Positions 1 to 8,389 of a stretch of 64,000 nucleotides of DNA are shown here, in pieces. A model generated the notes under the pieces. The model ran no database searches and was not told the DNA's origin. It saw nothing but the letters and a program-made list of their open reading frames with translations. A program made the position numbers and the translations under genes. Each line of letters begins with the position of its first letter. The first letter of the stretch is position 1. The stretch comes from Plantactinospora mayteni. Lineage in GTDB: Bacteria; Actinomycetota; Actinomycetes; Mycobacteriales; Micromonosporaceae. Location: NCBI RefSeq assembly GCF_016862935.1, contig NZ_BONX01000010.1:62001-126000 (forward strand). Reading direction: 5' to 3'.

Positions 1-199
1 GTTCGTGTTGCGCGTCCTCGGCGGAGACGGTGACCTCGCCGGCGTCGAGTTCCGGCATGAAGGCCAGCGACTCGGCCAGTCGCGCGGCCAGTTCCGTGGC
101 GCCGTGCAGGGTGTGTACGGCAACCGGAAGGTGGATGACATGGCCCGGCACCGCGTCGCCGCGACCGAGACTTCCCATGACCGGTCCTGCATGACCCAT
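1..199 (-). CDS. Hypothetical protein, 3' end outside window
   Basis: An open minus-strand frame begins at ATG 199 and runs off the window edge after 66 codons. A GTGAGGA ribosome-binding-like stretch lies about 11 bases before the ATG; a second in-frame ATG is at 178. The visible part (MGHAGPVMGSLGRG at the start, then an Ala/Leu-rich helix-like stretch and an acidic tail) matches no family I recognise. It is divergent from the acyl-CoA ligase gene. Partial, function unknown. Confidence 0.45.
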   Translation of the reverse strand, partial: MGHAGPVMGSLGRGDAVPGHVIHLPVAVHTLHGATELAARLAESLAFMPELDAGEVTVSAEDAQHE

Positions 200-419
200 G
201 GTTGATGATCCTCACCGGTGGTTGATGAACCTCCGCGCCCTGGTCCGGCGGCGCTACCTGCTCGGCCGACCTGGGCCGACGCCTCGATAGCTTAGAGACG
301 TACCCGGAAATTTCCGGTTTGCCACTCGGACCCGACCCGGACGGACCGCCGGAAACGGCGAGGTGGCGGCCGGTCGAACCGGTCCGATCGGTACGGGCAC
401 CCGGACCGATCGGGACTAG

Positions 420-451
420 CCCTGGCGCCAGGGAACCAATACCGTACGGTA
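420..451 (+). promoter_or_regulatory. Two adjacent perfect palindromes upstream of the acyl-CoA ligase
   Basis: CCCTGGCGCCAGGG (420-433) and TACCGTACGGTA (440-451) are perfect dyads separated by six bases and lie 57-88 bases before the ligase start. Such paired dyads are typical binding sites for dimeric repressors such as TetR-family fatty-acid regulators; that role is inferred. The rest of 200-507 holds only a near-direct repeat, CGGTCCGATCGG / CGGACCGATCGG (about 380-412), and no credible gene. Confidence 0.45.
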
Positions 452-507
452 ACCGCGATTTAACGTGATCACCGTCACGCGACGATATCCCGGAGGCTCC
501 CCCCGCC

Positions 508-2334
508 ATGGCACTCGACGTCCCCTACCGGTCCATCCCCGACATGTTCCTGAAGCGTGTCTCGGCCACCCCCGACCGGGACGCATTCGCCCACCCCGCC
601 CCGGACGACTCCGGACCGGTCTGGTTGAGCTGGGCGCAGGTCGGCCAGCGCGCGAAGGCGATCGCGGCCGGGCTGCGCGGCCTCGGCGTCGGTTCCGAGG
701 ACCGGGTGGCGATCCTGGCCAACACCCGGCTCGACTGGGTCCTCGCCGACCTCGGCATCATGTGTGCCGGTGGCGCGACCACCACGGTCTATCCGACCAC
801 CGAACCGGAGGACACCGCCTTCATCATCGCGGACTCCGGCTCCAAGGTGCTGATCGCGGAGAACGCCGACCAGGCAGCCAAGATCGCCGGAGTGGAGTTG
901 CCGGCGCTGACCCACGTCGTACTGATCGACGGGCCCGCCGTCCCGGGCGCCACCCCGCCGCAGCTCACCCTCGCCGACCTCGAGGTGCAGGGCGCGCTGG
1001 CCCTGGAGAGCGACCCGGACCTGATCGACCGGGTGGTGGCCGAGATCGACCAGGACCACCTGGCCACGTTGATCTACACCTCCGGTACCACCGGCCGCCC
1101 CAAGGGCGTCGAGCTGCTGCACGCCGGATGGTGCTGGGAGGGCGTGGCCCAGGCGAACCTGGGGCTGATCAAGGCCGAGGACCTGCAGTACCTCTGGCTG
1201 CCGCTGTCGCACTCGTTCGGCAAGACGCTGATCTGCGGCGTGATCCACGTTGGCATGCCGACCTATGTGGACGGCCGGCTCGACCGGCTGGTCGAGCTGC
1301 TCGGGGTGGTCAGGCCGACGCTGATGTGCGGCGCGCCCCGGATCTACGAGAAGGTCTACAACCGGGCGGTCACCACCGCACAGACGGCGGGCGGGGCGAA
1401 GGCGAAGATCTTCGCCTGGGCGGTACGGACCGGCAAGCACAAGGTGACGCTGGAGCAGTCCGGCAGGCCGGTCTCGGCCGGGCTGCGGCTGCGCTACGGG
1501 CTCGCCGAGAAGCTGGTCTTCAGCAAGCTCCAGGCCCGGCTGGGCGGCCGGATCCGGGTACTCGTCTCCGGCGCCGCGCCGCTCAGCCAGGAGATCGCGC
1601 ACTTCTTCGCCGCGGCCGGCCTGCCGATCTCCGAGGGGTACGGGCTGACCGAGACCAGTGCCGGCAACTTCGTCAACCGGCCCGGTGCGCTCAAGATCGG
1701 CAGTGTCGGCAAGGCCATGGGCGACCTGGAGTGCCGGATCGACTCCGACGGCGAGATCCTGCTCCGGGGCATGCCGGTGATGCGCGGCTACCACAACCTG
1801 CCCGAGGAGACCGCCGAGGCGTTCACCCCGGACGGCTTCTTCCGGACCGGTGACATCGGCGAACTCGACGGCGACGGTTTCCTGAAAATCACCGACCGGA
1901 AGAAGGACCTGGTCAAGACGTCGGGTGGCAAGTACATCTCGCCGTCGCACATCGAGGGCATGTTCAAGGCGCTCTGCCCGTACACCTCGCAGGTGGTGGT
2001 GATCGGGCAGGCCCGCAACTACTGCACCATGCTGGTCACCCTGGACGCCGACGCGATCACCACCTGGGCCGCCAGCGGTCCACTCGCCGGCCGCCCGTAC
2101 GCCGAAATCGTCGGCTCGGTCGAGGCGCGCGCCCTGGTCGACGGCTACGTCGCCGAGCTGAACGAGAAGCTCAACCGCTGGGAGACGATCAAGAAGGTCA
2201 CGGTGCTGACCCGCGACCTGACCGTCGAGGACGGCGAGATGACGCCGTCGATGAAGATCAAGCGCGGTGCCGTGGAGAGCAGCTTCAAGACGGAGATCGA
2301 CCAGATGTACGAGGGCACCCTCGCCCAGATCTGA
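508..2334 (+). CDS. Long-chain fatty acid--CoA ligase (AMP-binding, FadD15-like)
   Basis: 608 aa. Activates fatty acids to acyl-adenylates and then acyl-CoA in the cytoplasm or at the membrane. The ATP-binding P-loop YTSGTTGRPKG is near residues 189-199, the adenylation core GYGLTET near 376, and the hinge region TGDIGELDGDGFLKITDRKK near 447. The C-terminal lysine region (MKIKRG) is present. Length and motifs fit the actinobacterial long-chain type (FACS) rather than short-chain acetyl-CoA synthetases. The start ATG has a good GGAGG at 492-496. It is a single gene with its own palindromic upstream region and a hairpin terminator. The exact chain-length preference cannot be read from sequence. 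Confidence 0.93.
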   Translation: MALDVPYRSIPDMFLKRVSATPDRDAFAHPAPDDSGPVWLSWAQVGQRAKAIAAGLRGLGVGSEDRVAILANTRLDWVLADLGIMCAGGATTTVYPTTEPEDTAFIIADSGSKVLIAENADQAAKIAGVELPALTHVVLIDGPAVPGATPPQLTLADLEVQGALALESDPDLIDRVVAEIDQDHLATLIYTSGTTGRPKGVELLHAGWCWEGVAQANLGLIKAEDLQYLWLPLSHSFGKTLICGVIHVGMPTYVDGRLDRLVELLGVVRPTLMCGAPRIYEKVYNRAVTTAQTAGGAKAKIFAWAVRTGKHKVTLEQSGRPVSAGLRLRYGLAEKLVFSKLQARLGGRIRVLVSGAAPLSQEIAHFFAAAGLPISEGYGLTETSAGNFVNRPGALKIGSVGKAMGDLECRIDSDGEILLRGMPVMRGYHNLPEETAEAFTPDGFFRTGDIGELDGDGFLKITDRKKDLVKTSGGKYISPSHIEGMFKALCPYTSQVVVIGQARNYCTMLVTLDADAITTWAASGPLAGRPYAEIVGSVEARALVDGYVAELNEKLNRWETIKKVTVLTRDLTVEDGEMTPSMKIKRGAVESSFKTEIDQMYEGTLAQI

Positions 2335-2343
2335 GCCCGTCCG

Positions 2344-2377
2344 GGATCCGGTCCCACTCCCCCCGGGGACCGGATCC
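2344..2377 (+). terminator. Hairpin terminator after the acyl-CoA ligase
   Basis: A perfect 12-bp stem, GGATCCGGTCCC (2344-2355) with GGGACCGGATCC (2366-2377), has a 10-base loop and begins ten bases after the ligase stop. There is no T-run, as is common in high-GC actinomycetes. Confidence 0.75.
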
Positions 2378-2379
2378 GG

Positions 2380-2632
2380 CACCCCACCGGACCGCCGTGC
2401 GACCCGCGAATCGCGCGGCGGTCCGGTGCTGTCCGCAGGGTGCTGCCCGGCACCGCGCGGGCGGACGAGCGCGCCGCTGCCCGCTGCGGCTGGTCATCCG
2501 GCGGGTGCCACCCTCGCGCGGCGTGGCACGACACCCGGCCGGGCCGTGGCACGGCACCTGCCACCTCCTAGCACGGCACCGGCCGGGTCGCGCGGCACCG
2601 GCCGGGTTCCGGAGTCTGCGGGGTCGGTGGGA
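2380..2632. other. GC-rich non-coding stretch with GCACGGCACC-type repeats
   Basis: Between the ligase terminator and the NUDIX stop there is no frame with plausible protein character. Short imperfect repeats of GGCACGGCACC and CACCGGCCGGG occur at about 2540-2610. They could form secondary structure between the convergent genes. Confidence 0.4.
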
Positions 2633-3025
2633 TCAGCGCAGCTCGCCGATGCCGTGGAAGTGGTCGAAGATGACCTGGTCGACCGGGGAGACGCGGTGCC
2701 GGTCGGCGAAGCCCAGCCAGACGATCTCGGCGATCTCGTTGGCCGGCCGCAGCATGCCCCGGTAGTCCGCCGCGTAGCAGGTCATCCGGACGACCGTACC
2801 GGCCGGATGCCCGTGCGCCGGTGCCTCGAAGACGCCGACCGGCTCGGCCGTGCCGGGGAGGACGGTGACGCTGAGTTCCTCCTCGATCTCCCGTACCAGG
2901 GTTTCGAGGTCCGTCTCGCCGGGCTCCCGCTTGCCGCCGGGCAGATAGTAGACGTCCTTGCCGTGCGAGCGGGAGCTGAGGATCCGGCCCTCTTCCAGCC
3001 GGATCCAGGCGATCTTGTCGATCAT
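2633..3025 (-). CDS. NUDIX hydrolase
   Basis: 130 aa from ATG 3025; a GTG two codons upstream (3031) is an alternative start. Hydrolyses a nucleoside diphosphate-X substrate, with divalent metal, in the cytoplasm. The Nudix box is clear: GGKREPGETDLETLVREIEEEL, matching GX5EX7REUXEEXGU except for Leu at the final Gly, near residues 34-56. A single compact domain with no extra regions. The substrate cannot be told from sequence. It lies downstream of the MocR-type regulator on the same strand, separated by 131 bases. Confidence 0.85.
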   Translation of the reverse strand: MIDKIAWIRLEEGRILSSRSHGKDVYYLPGGKREPGETDLETLVREIEEELSVTVLPGTAEPVGVFEAPAHGHPAGTVVRMTCYAADYRGMLRPANEIAEIVWLGFADRHRVSPVDQVIFDHFHGIGELR

Positions 3026-3156
3026 GGTCACCCGGCCGATGATCGCAGGCGAGCCGCTCGGACGCGCCGGCAGGGGTCGTTCGGGCCCGCCGGCAGGAGC
3101 CGCTCGGACGTGCCGGCGAGGGGCTACTCGGACGCCCGGAAGGGGTGTGCCGTCGG

Positions 3157-4620
3157 TCAGGCGATCACCACGGGCTCCCGCCAGAGTGGGCGTTCCGCCC
3201 GGTCGATGTCGTATCGGACGGCCGCGATCCGGCGTACCGCCTCGGTCAGCTCGGCGACGGGCAGCGTGAACGGCAGCCGGAGGAAGCGTTCCAGGGTGCC
3301 GTCGAGGCCGAACCGGGGGCCGGGCGCGAGCCGTACCCCGACCTCCTCGGCCGCCCGGGCGAGCGCGCTGGCAACCGGCCCGTCCAGCTCGGCCCAGAGC
3401 GTCACCCCGCCCGCCGGGGTACGCACCCGCCAGTTGGGCAGCTCCGCGTGGAGCGCGGCCAGCAGGGCGTCGCGCTGGGCGGCCAGTTGTGCCTGGCGGG
3501 CCGCCACGATCGTCTCGGCGTCGGCGAGCAGCCGCACCGCGACGAGCTGGTCCAGCACCGGACCGGCCATGTCCACCCCGACCCGGGCCGCCGCCAGCCG
3601 CTGCACCTGGGGTGCCGAGGCACGGATCCAGCCGATCCGCAGGCCGCCCCAGTATGGCTTGCTCATCCCGCCGATGGTGACGACCCGGGAGTGCCGGTCG
3701 AAGACGGCGGTCGGCGGGGGCACCTCGGTGCCGTCCAGCGCGAGGTCCACGAAGGACTCGTCGACCACCAGGTCGGTGCCGCTGGCGTGCGCGGTCGCCA
3801 CCACCCGCTCGCGCAACTCGGCCGACATCAGGTGGCCGGTGGGATTCTGGAACTCGGGGATCAGGTAGGCGAGCCGGGGACGGGTCTGCCGCAGGCTGCC
3901 CAGCAGCAGGTCGGCGTCCCAGCCCGTACCCTCGGTGGCCAGGCCGTGGGTGGCGATCCGGGCGCGGCGCGCGGCGAGCGCGGCGAGCGCGTTGGGATAG
4001 GTCGGCGACTCCACGAGTACGCTGCCGCCGGTCGGCAGCGCGAGCCGGAGCACCAGGTCCAGGGCGTGCTGCACCCCGTTGGTCACCATGATCTGCTCGG
4101 GGCTGGTGGCCAGGCCACGCTCGGTGTACGACCGGGCCACCGCCGTGCGCAGCTCGACGATCCCGGTCGGGTGGTAGCCGGCGCCACCGAGATAGCGCGG
4201 CAGGTCCTCGGCGGCGGCCCGGGCGGCCGAGGCGAGTTCGGCCGGGGCGGCCAGCGCGGCACAGCCGAGGTCGATCATGTCCAGGTCGTCCTGCGGGGTC
4301 CAGAGTCCCGAACTGGCCACCCGGTGCCCGCCCGGCAGGGTGGTCCAACTGCCGGCGCCCCGGCGGCTGTTCAGGTGCCCGCTCTCCCGCAGTTCCCGGT
4401 AGGCGGCGGACACGGTGGTCCGGCTGACCCGGAGCGCCTCGGCCAGCTCCCGCTCGGCCGGCAGCCGTACGCCCAGCGGCAGCCGGCCGTCCGCGAGCAG
4501 CCCGCGCACCGCACCGGCCAGGGCGACATAGTCGGGGCTGCGCCGGCGCCCCGGAAGTGCGTGCCACTGCCCGAGCATTCGCCCCAGTTGTGACCCTCGA
4601 ACGAGGCTGGTCATAGCCAC
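3157..4620 (-). CDS. MocR-type GntR/aminotransferase-like regulator (YczR-like)
   Basis: 487 aa. The N-terminal GntR winged helix (about residues 30-90, with RLPAERELAEALRVSRTTVSAAYREL) is followed by a class I aminotransferase-like domain. The PLP lysine is visible in GGMSKPYWGGLRIGW (about Lys 320). MocR proteins bind direct repeats and respond to PLP or an amino-acid derivative. The gene is divergent from a YczE-family membrane protein gene, and a 22-bp-spaced direct repeat lies between them. This matches the described YczR-YczE arrangement, so control of the neighbour is the likely job. ATG 4614 is an alternative start. Confidence 0.9.
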   Translation of the reverse strand: MAMTSLVRGSQLGRMLGQWHALPGRRRSPDYVALAGAVRGLLADGRLPLGVRLPAERELAEALRVSRTTVSAAYRELRESGHLNSRRGAGSWTTLPGGHRVASSGLWTPQDDLDMIDLGCAALAAPAELASAARAAAEDLPRYLGGAGYHPTGIVELRTAVARSYTERGLATSPEQIMVTNGVQHALDLVLRLALPTGGSVLVESPTYPNALAALAARRARIATHGLATEGTGWDADLLLGSLRQTRPRLAYLIPEFQNPTGHLMSAELRERVVATAHASGTDLVVDESFVDLALDGTEVPPPTAVFDRHSRVVTIGGMSKPYWGGLRIGWIRASAPQVQRLAAARVGVDMAGPVLDQLVAVRLLADAETIVAARQAQLAAQRDALLAALHAELPNWRVRTPAGGVTLWAELDGPVASALARAAEEVGVRLAPGPRFGLDGTLERFLRLPFTLPVAELTEAVRRIAAVRYDIDRAERPLWREPVVIA

Positions 4621-4628
4621 TTCACCTC

Positions 4629-4660
4629 GATTGGCCCTTCATGGCTCCTGGATTGGCCCT
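4629..4660. promoter_or_regulatory. Direct repeats GATTGGCCCT, likely MocR/YczR operator
   Basis: GATTGGCCCT occurs exactly at 4629-4638 and again at 4651-4660. The spacing is 22 bp, about two helical turns, so both copies face the same side of the DNA. A weaker third ATTGG is at 4684. The repeats sit between the divergent regulator and yczE starts. MocR proteins (GabR, PdxR) are known to bind direct repeats; binding here is inferred. Confidence 0.6.
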
Positions 4661-4673
4661 CAGAGTGGCATGC

Positions 4674-5339
4674 ATGGCAAAAATTGGCAACCGTGCCGAC
4701 CGGCTCGCCCGGCGTCTCGGACAGCTCTACGTCGGCCTGACGCTCTACGGCGTCAGCATGGCGCTGATGGTCGAGGCGTCCCTCGGGCTCGACCCCTGGG
4801 ACGTCTTCCACCAGGGGCTGTCCGAACTCACCGGAGCGTCGATCGGCACCGTGGTCATCGCCGTCGGCGCCCTCGTACTGCTGCTGTGGATCCCGCTGCG
4901 CCAGCGTCCCGGCCTCGGCACGGTGAGCAACGTCGTGGTGATCGGGCTCGCCGTCGACCTCGCACTGGCCCTGCTGCCCACCGTCGAGGCACTGCCCACC
5001 CGGATCGGCTTCCTGGTCGCCGGCATCCTGCTCAACGGAATGGCGACCGGCCTCTACATCGGCGCCCGGCTCGGCCCCGGCCCGCGCGACGGCCTGATGA
5101 CCGGGTACGTCGCCCGCCGGCCGCACCGGTCGCTCCGGCTGGTCCGCACGGTCATCGAACTGACCGTACTGGCGATCGGGTTCGCCCTCGGCGGCCAGGT
5201 CGGGATCGGCACGGTCGCGTACGCCCTCGCCATCGGCCCGCTGGTGCACGCCTTCATCCCGATGTTCACCGTGCCACCGGTGCCCCGGGCCGACCCGGAC
5301 GACCTGCCCCGACCGGTCGCCGAGGCCGGTACCGGCTGA
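4674..5339 (+). CDS. YczE/YitT-like integral membrane protein
   Basis: 221 aa from ATG 4674 (MAKIGNRADRLARRL); GTG 4665 and ATG 4641 are in-frame alternatives, but the later start leaves the direct repeats outside the coding region. About five hydrophobic segments are visible, for example YVGLTLYGVSMALMVEAS, GTVVIAVGALVLLLWIPL and LVAGILLNGMATGLYIGA. The YczE signatures ASLGLDPWDVFHQGL and ARLGPGPRDGLMTG are clear. Transport substrate is unknown; the link to a PLP-binding regulator suggests a vitamin B6 or amino-acid-related function, as inference. Confidence 0.85.
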   Translation: MAKIGNRADRLARRLGQLYVGLTLYGVSMALMVEASLGLDPWDVFHQGLSELTGASIGTVVIAVGALVLLLWIPLRQRPGLGTVSNVVVIGLAVDLALALLPTVEALPTRIGFLVAGILLNGMATGLYIGARLGPGPRDGLMTGYVARRPHRSLRLVRTVIELTVLAIGFALGGQVGIGTVAYALAIGPLVHAFIPMFTVPPVPRADPDDLPRPVAEAGTG

Positions 5340-5520
5340 CCGGCGGCACCGGCCGACCAGCGGCCACACGACCGACCAGCGGCCACACGACTGACCGGTG
5401 GCTCAGGACTGACCAGCGGCCACACGACTGACCGGTGGCACAGGACTGACCAGCGGCCACACGACTGACCGGTGGCACAGGAGTGATCGGTGGCCTCGGA
5501 CTGAGCGGCGGCACAGGCGA
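5340..5520. repeat. Minisatellite-like tandem repeat, 37-bp unit
   Basis: A unit built from GACCAGCGGCCACAC and GACTGACCGGTGGCACAG repeats with a 37-bp period (starts at 5374, 5411 and 5448), preceded by a 19-bp half unit at 5355 and followed by decayed copies. It begins directly after the yczE stop. No convincing frame crosses it. The remaining bases to 5689 hold nothing I recognise. Confidence 0.8.
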
Positions 5521-5689
5521 TCGGTGGCCCGACGGAGACAGGTGTCGGCGGACGCGCCGGCCGCCGGCCGAAAAAGATCGTCGATCTGGATCGGATCATC
5601 CCTCGTGGAACGTGGGTCGTCCCGGTTCGGCGGAATGAACCGGTGCACAACGGTTCCGTCGGATGGCGCGGCACGGCATCATTTCTCCC

Positions 5690-6145
5690 ATGGGGGACGA
5701 CGGATGGCGTTGGTCCGACGCATGGATCTTCGTATCGCTGATCATCGCCGGCGGCGCCGGCCGGCACCGGCGGTCGAGCAGCACCCGTCGGCCGGAGGGC
5801 GTCCGGCTCGCCGACGTGCTCTCCACCGCTGACCATCTCAACCGGGCTCTGCCGGCCCGGCACGAGATCGAGGCGGCGGTGCGCCGCCTGGTGGGCGCCG
5901 GTCTGATCACCGTCTCGGACGGCTGGTTCCGGGTCACCTCCGCCGGTGAGCACCTGTGGCGTACCCGGCCGCACGGCGGTCTCGCCACCACTGTCGAGAC
6001 GGTGCACGGGGTGCTGACCCGCCGCCACTCCCCCGGCAGCCACGACTGGGAACTCGCCGAGGACGAGCACGCGGCGGCGGTGCAGGAGTACGCCGCCCGG
6101 TTCACCCTGCCGATGCCGCGCCGCTCACCGGAGAACGGCGGATAG
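5690..6145 (+). CDS. Hypothetical protein with winged-helix-like C-terminal half
   Basis: 151 aa from ATG 5690 (MGDDGWRWSDAWIFVSLIIAGG); ATG 5663 is in frame but lacks a better ribosome site. The N-terminus is hydrophobic or aromatic, followed by a short basic linker. The segment LADVLSTADHLNRALPARHEIEAAVRRLVGAGLITVSDGWFRVTSAGEHL reads like a helix-turn-helix with a strand wing, as in small MarR-like proteins. No catalytic motif. It is convergent with hisF. I do not know a function. Confidence 0.65.
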   Translation: MGDDGWRWSDAWIFVSLIIAGGAGRHRRSSSTRRPEGVRLADVLSTADHLNRALPARHEIEAAVRRLVGAGLITVSDGWFRVTSAGEHLWRTRPHGGLATTVETVHGVLTRRHSPGSHDWELAEDEHAAAVQEYAARFTLPMPRRSPENGG

Positions 6146-6163
6146 TCCCAGGTCGCGGCGGGG

Positions 6164-6934
6164 TCAGCGGACCGGGTGTCCGGCGCCGCGCAGCGCGTCC
6201 TTGACCTCGCCGACGCTCAGCTCGCCGAAGTGGAAGACGCTGGCCGCGAGGACCGCGTCCGCGCCGGCCGCCACCGCCGGGGGAAAGTGGGCGACCGCGC
6301 CGGCCCCGCCACTGGCCACCACCGGTACGTCCACCACCTGCCGCACCGCGCCGATCAGCTCCAGGTCGAATCCGGCCTTGGTACCGTCGGCATCCATCGA
6401 GTTGAGCAGGATCTCCCCGGCGCCCAGCTCGGCGGCCCGGGCGGCCCAGCCGACCGCGTCGATCCCGGTGCCCCGCCGACCGCCGTGGGTGGTCACCTCG
6501 AACCCGCTCTCGGTGCCGGTGCCATCGGGGGTACGCCGCACGTCGAGCGAGAGGACCAGCACCTGCCGCCCGAACCGCTCGGCGATCTCGGCGATCAACT
6601 CCGGCCGGGCGATCGCGGCGGTGTTCACCCCCACCTTGTCCGCCCCGGCCCGAAGCAGTACGTCGACGTCGGCGACCCGGCGTACGCCGCCGCCGACGGT
6701 GAGCGGGATGAAGACCGTCTCGGCGGTCCGGCGTACCACGTCGAGCATGGTGCCCCGGTCGTCGGAGGAGGCGGTGACGTCGAGGAAGGTCAGCTCGTCG
6801 GCACCGGCCTCGTCGTACGCCGCGGCCAGCTCGACCGGGTCACCCGCGTCCCGCAGGTCGACGAAGTTGACCCCCTTGACGACCCGCCCCGCGTCCACGT
6901 CGAGACAGGGGATCACCCGTACCGCCACCGTCAT
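6164..6934 (-). CDS. hisF: Imidazole glycerol phosphate synthase subunit HisF
   Basis: 256 aa, normal length. A (beta/alpha)8 barrel that takes ammonia from HisH and closes the imidazole ring, giving IGP and AICAR. The catalytic aspartates are present in [15 protein letters not shown] (Asp near 11) and VLSLDVRR (near 130). Phosphate-binding glycine loops LTVGGGVRR and [11 protein letters not shown] are intact. It is the last his gene on this strand, downstream of hisA but separated from it by an ohr remnant. Its partner HisH lies about 2 kb upstream in the same direction. Confidence 0.97.
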   Translation of the reverse strand: MTVAVRVIPCLDVDAGRVVKGVNFVDLRDAGDPVELAAAYDEAGADELTFLDVTASSDDRGTMLDVVRRTAETVFIPLTVGGGVRRVADVDVLLRAGADKVGVNTAAIARPELIAEIAERFGRQVLVLSLDVRRTPDGTGTESGFEVTTHGGRRGTGIDAVGWAARAAELGAGEILLNSMDADGTKAGFDLELIGAVRQVVDVPVVASGGAGAVAHFPPAVAAGADAVLAASVFHFGELSVGEVKDALRGAGHPVR

Positions 6935-6943
6935 GGGCCGAGC

Positions 6944-7087
6944 CTAGCCGTTGGCGGTGCCGGCCGCCCTCAGGGTGACGTCGACGTTGCCGCGCACCGC
7001 GTTCGAGTACGGGCACAGTTCGTGCGCCTTGGCCGCCCGGGTCGAGGCAGACTCCCGACGGCAGGCGGTCAGCGCGCGTCGTACCAT
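6944..7087 (-). pseudogene. C-terminal remnant of an Ohr/OsmC organic hydroperoxide resistance gene
   Basis: The minus frame ending at TAG 6944-6946 reads [20 protein letters not shown]. This matches the conserved Ohr C-terminus around the second redox cysteine (consensus-like HxxCPYSNAxxGNxxV). The frame can be read from ATG 7087 for only 47 codons. The rest of the roughly 140-aa protein, including the first redox cysteine, is missing, and hisA ends 22 bases upstream. It is a truncated relic between hisA and hisF; a functional product is unlikely. Confidence 0.7.
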
Positions 7088-7109
7088 CTCGGGGTGGGCG
7101 CCCGGCGTC

Positions 7110-7835
7110 TCAGGCCGCGCGGAGTACGGCGAGGGCCTCGGCGACGGTGAACGCCCCGGCGTAGAGCGCCTTACCGGCGATCACGCCCTCCACCCCGATC
7201 GGTTCCAGCGTGGCGAGGGCCCGCAGGTCGTCCAGGGTCGAGACGCCACCGGAGGCGATCACCGGCGCCTCGGTACGGGCGCAGACCTCGCGCAGCAGGT
7301 CGAGGTTGGGGCCGCGCATCGTGCCGTCCTTGGTGATGTCGGTCACCACGTAACGTGCCGCGCCCGCCTTGTCGAGCCGCTCCAGCACCTCGAACAGGTC
7401 GCCACCGTCCCGGGTCCAGCCCCGGGCCGAGAGGGTACGGCCACGCACGTCCAGCCCGATCGCCACCCGGTCGCCGTACTCGCCGACGACCCGGTCGCAC
7501 CACTGCGGGTCCTCCAGCGCGGCGGTGCCGATGTTGACCCGGGCCGCGCCGGTGCCCAGCGCGGCGCGCAGCGACTCGTCGTCCCGGATCCCGCCGGAGA
7601 GTTCCACCCTGACGTCGAGCCGGCCGACCACCTCGGCCAGGAGTGCGGCGTTCGAGCCCCGGCCGAACGCGGCGTCGAGGTCGACCAGGTGGATCCAGTC
7701 GGCGCCGTCGCGCTGCCAGGCCAGGGCCGCCTCCAGCGGCTCGCCGTAGCTGGTCTCACTGCCGGCGGCGCCCTGGACCAGGCGGACGGCCTGGCCGTCC
7801 GCGACGTCGACGGCGGGAAGCAGGGTCAGGCTCAA
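7110..7835 (-). CDS. hisA: Phosphoribosyl isomerase A (HisA/TrpF bifunctional PriA type)
   Basis: 241 aa. Isomerises ProFAR to PRFAR in histidine synthesis; in actinomycetes the same enzyme (PriA) usually also performs the TrpF step of tryptophan synthesis. The catalytic aspartates lie in [18 protein letters not shown] (near residue 9) and [18 protein letters not shown] (near 170). The start is TTG at 7835, preceded by GAGGAG, and there is no upstream ATG or GTG that fits better. The bifunctional role is inferred from taxonomy, not from the sequence. Confidence 0.93.
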   Translation of the reverse strand: MSLTLLPAVDVADGQAVRLVQGAAGSETSYGEPLEAALAWQRDGADWIHLVDLDAAFGRGSNAALLAEVVGRLDVRVELSGGIRDDESLRAALGTGAARVNIGTAALEDPQWCDRVVGEYGDRVAIGLDVRGRTLSARGWTRDGGDLFEVLERLDKAGAARYVVTDITKDGTMRGPNLDLLREVCARTEAPVIASGGVSTLDDLRALATLEPIGVEGVIAGKALYAGAFTVAEALAVLRAA

Positions 7836-8010
7836 CGTGCTCTCCTCGGTTCACGAAACGGTGCTGGCCGACCGGTCGACCGGCCCGCCGGCCGGGTCCG
7901 GTGATCGGTGGGAAACGGGCCGGGCTGGAGCGAGCGGGCCGGGGCGGGGCGGGGCGGGAGCCCGGCGGGCCGGGCAGCCGGAACAGGGTTTGGGTGCATC
8001 TGCGATGGGC

Positions 8011-8337
8011 TCAGGTCCGGCGGCCCAGCGCGATCACCACGACCGCCGGCAGCACCAGCAACAGCAGTGCGATCAGGCCGAGCCGCAGGGCCAGGTCGTC
8101 GACGAGCAGCCAGATGCCGATCACCGCCGCCACCGAGAGTACGACCACGCCGGCCCGCTCGCCCCGGCTGCGCCGCGCGAACAACCGCCCGGTACGCCGG
8201 TCCGGCAGCTTCGGGCTGAGCCGGCGCAGCAGGGTACGCCGACGCTGGCGGCGGGCCACCCGTCGGGCCCGGGCGGCCCGTTCCCGTTCCACCTCGGCCA
8301 GCCGGACCGCGCGGCGACGGGCCCGTTCTTTGCTCAC
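8011..8337 (-). CDS. Small basic protein with two membrane segments
   Basis: 108 aa from GTG 8337. The N-terminal third is highly basic (MSKERARRRAVRLAEVERERAARARR), predicted helical and cytoplasmic. Two hydrophobic segments follow: AGVVVLSVAAVIGIWLLV and LGLIALLLLVLPAVVVIAL, near residues 65-103. I recall similar unnamed proteins next to his genes in actinomycetes. Its place between hisH and hisA suggests co-transcription; a role in histidine synthesis is not shown. Confidence 0.7.
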   Translation of the reverse strand: MSKERARRRAVRLAEVERERAARARRVARRQRRRTLLRRLSPKLPDRRTGRLFARRSRGERAGVVVLSVAAVIGIWLLVDDLALRLGLIALLLLVLPAVVVIALGRRT

Positions 8338-8389
8338 CGGGCGGCACCTGCCCCGACACCGCAGGCCGGGACGGCCCCGGCCCCGGGCG

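Noticed and set aside
475-2382. Long minus-strand frame opposite the acyl-CoA ligase (635 codons)
   Set aside because: It lies exactly antisense to a gene with full family motifs. Long open antisense frames are a product of very high GC at third codon positions.
2397-2765. Plus-strand frame in the gap after the acyl-CoA ligase
   Set aside because: Arg/Pro/Ala-rich translation with no domain, crossing a terminator hairpin and running antisense into the NUDIX gene.
5403-5648. Minus frames over the 37-bp repeat array
   Set aside because: The repeat translates as low-complexity SVVWPLVSPVPPVSR units. No start context, no homologous protein known to me.
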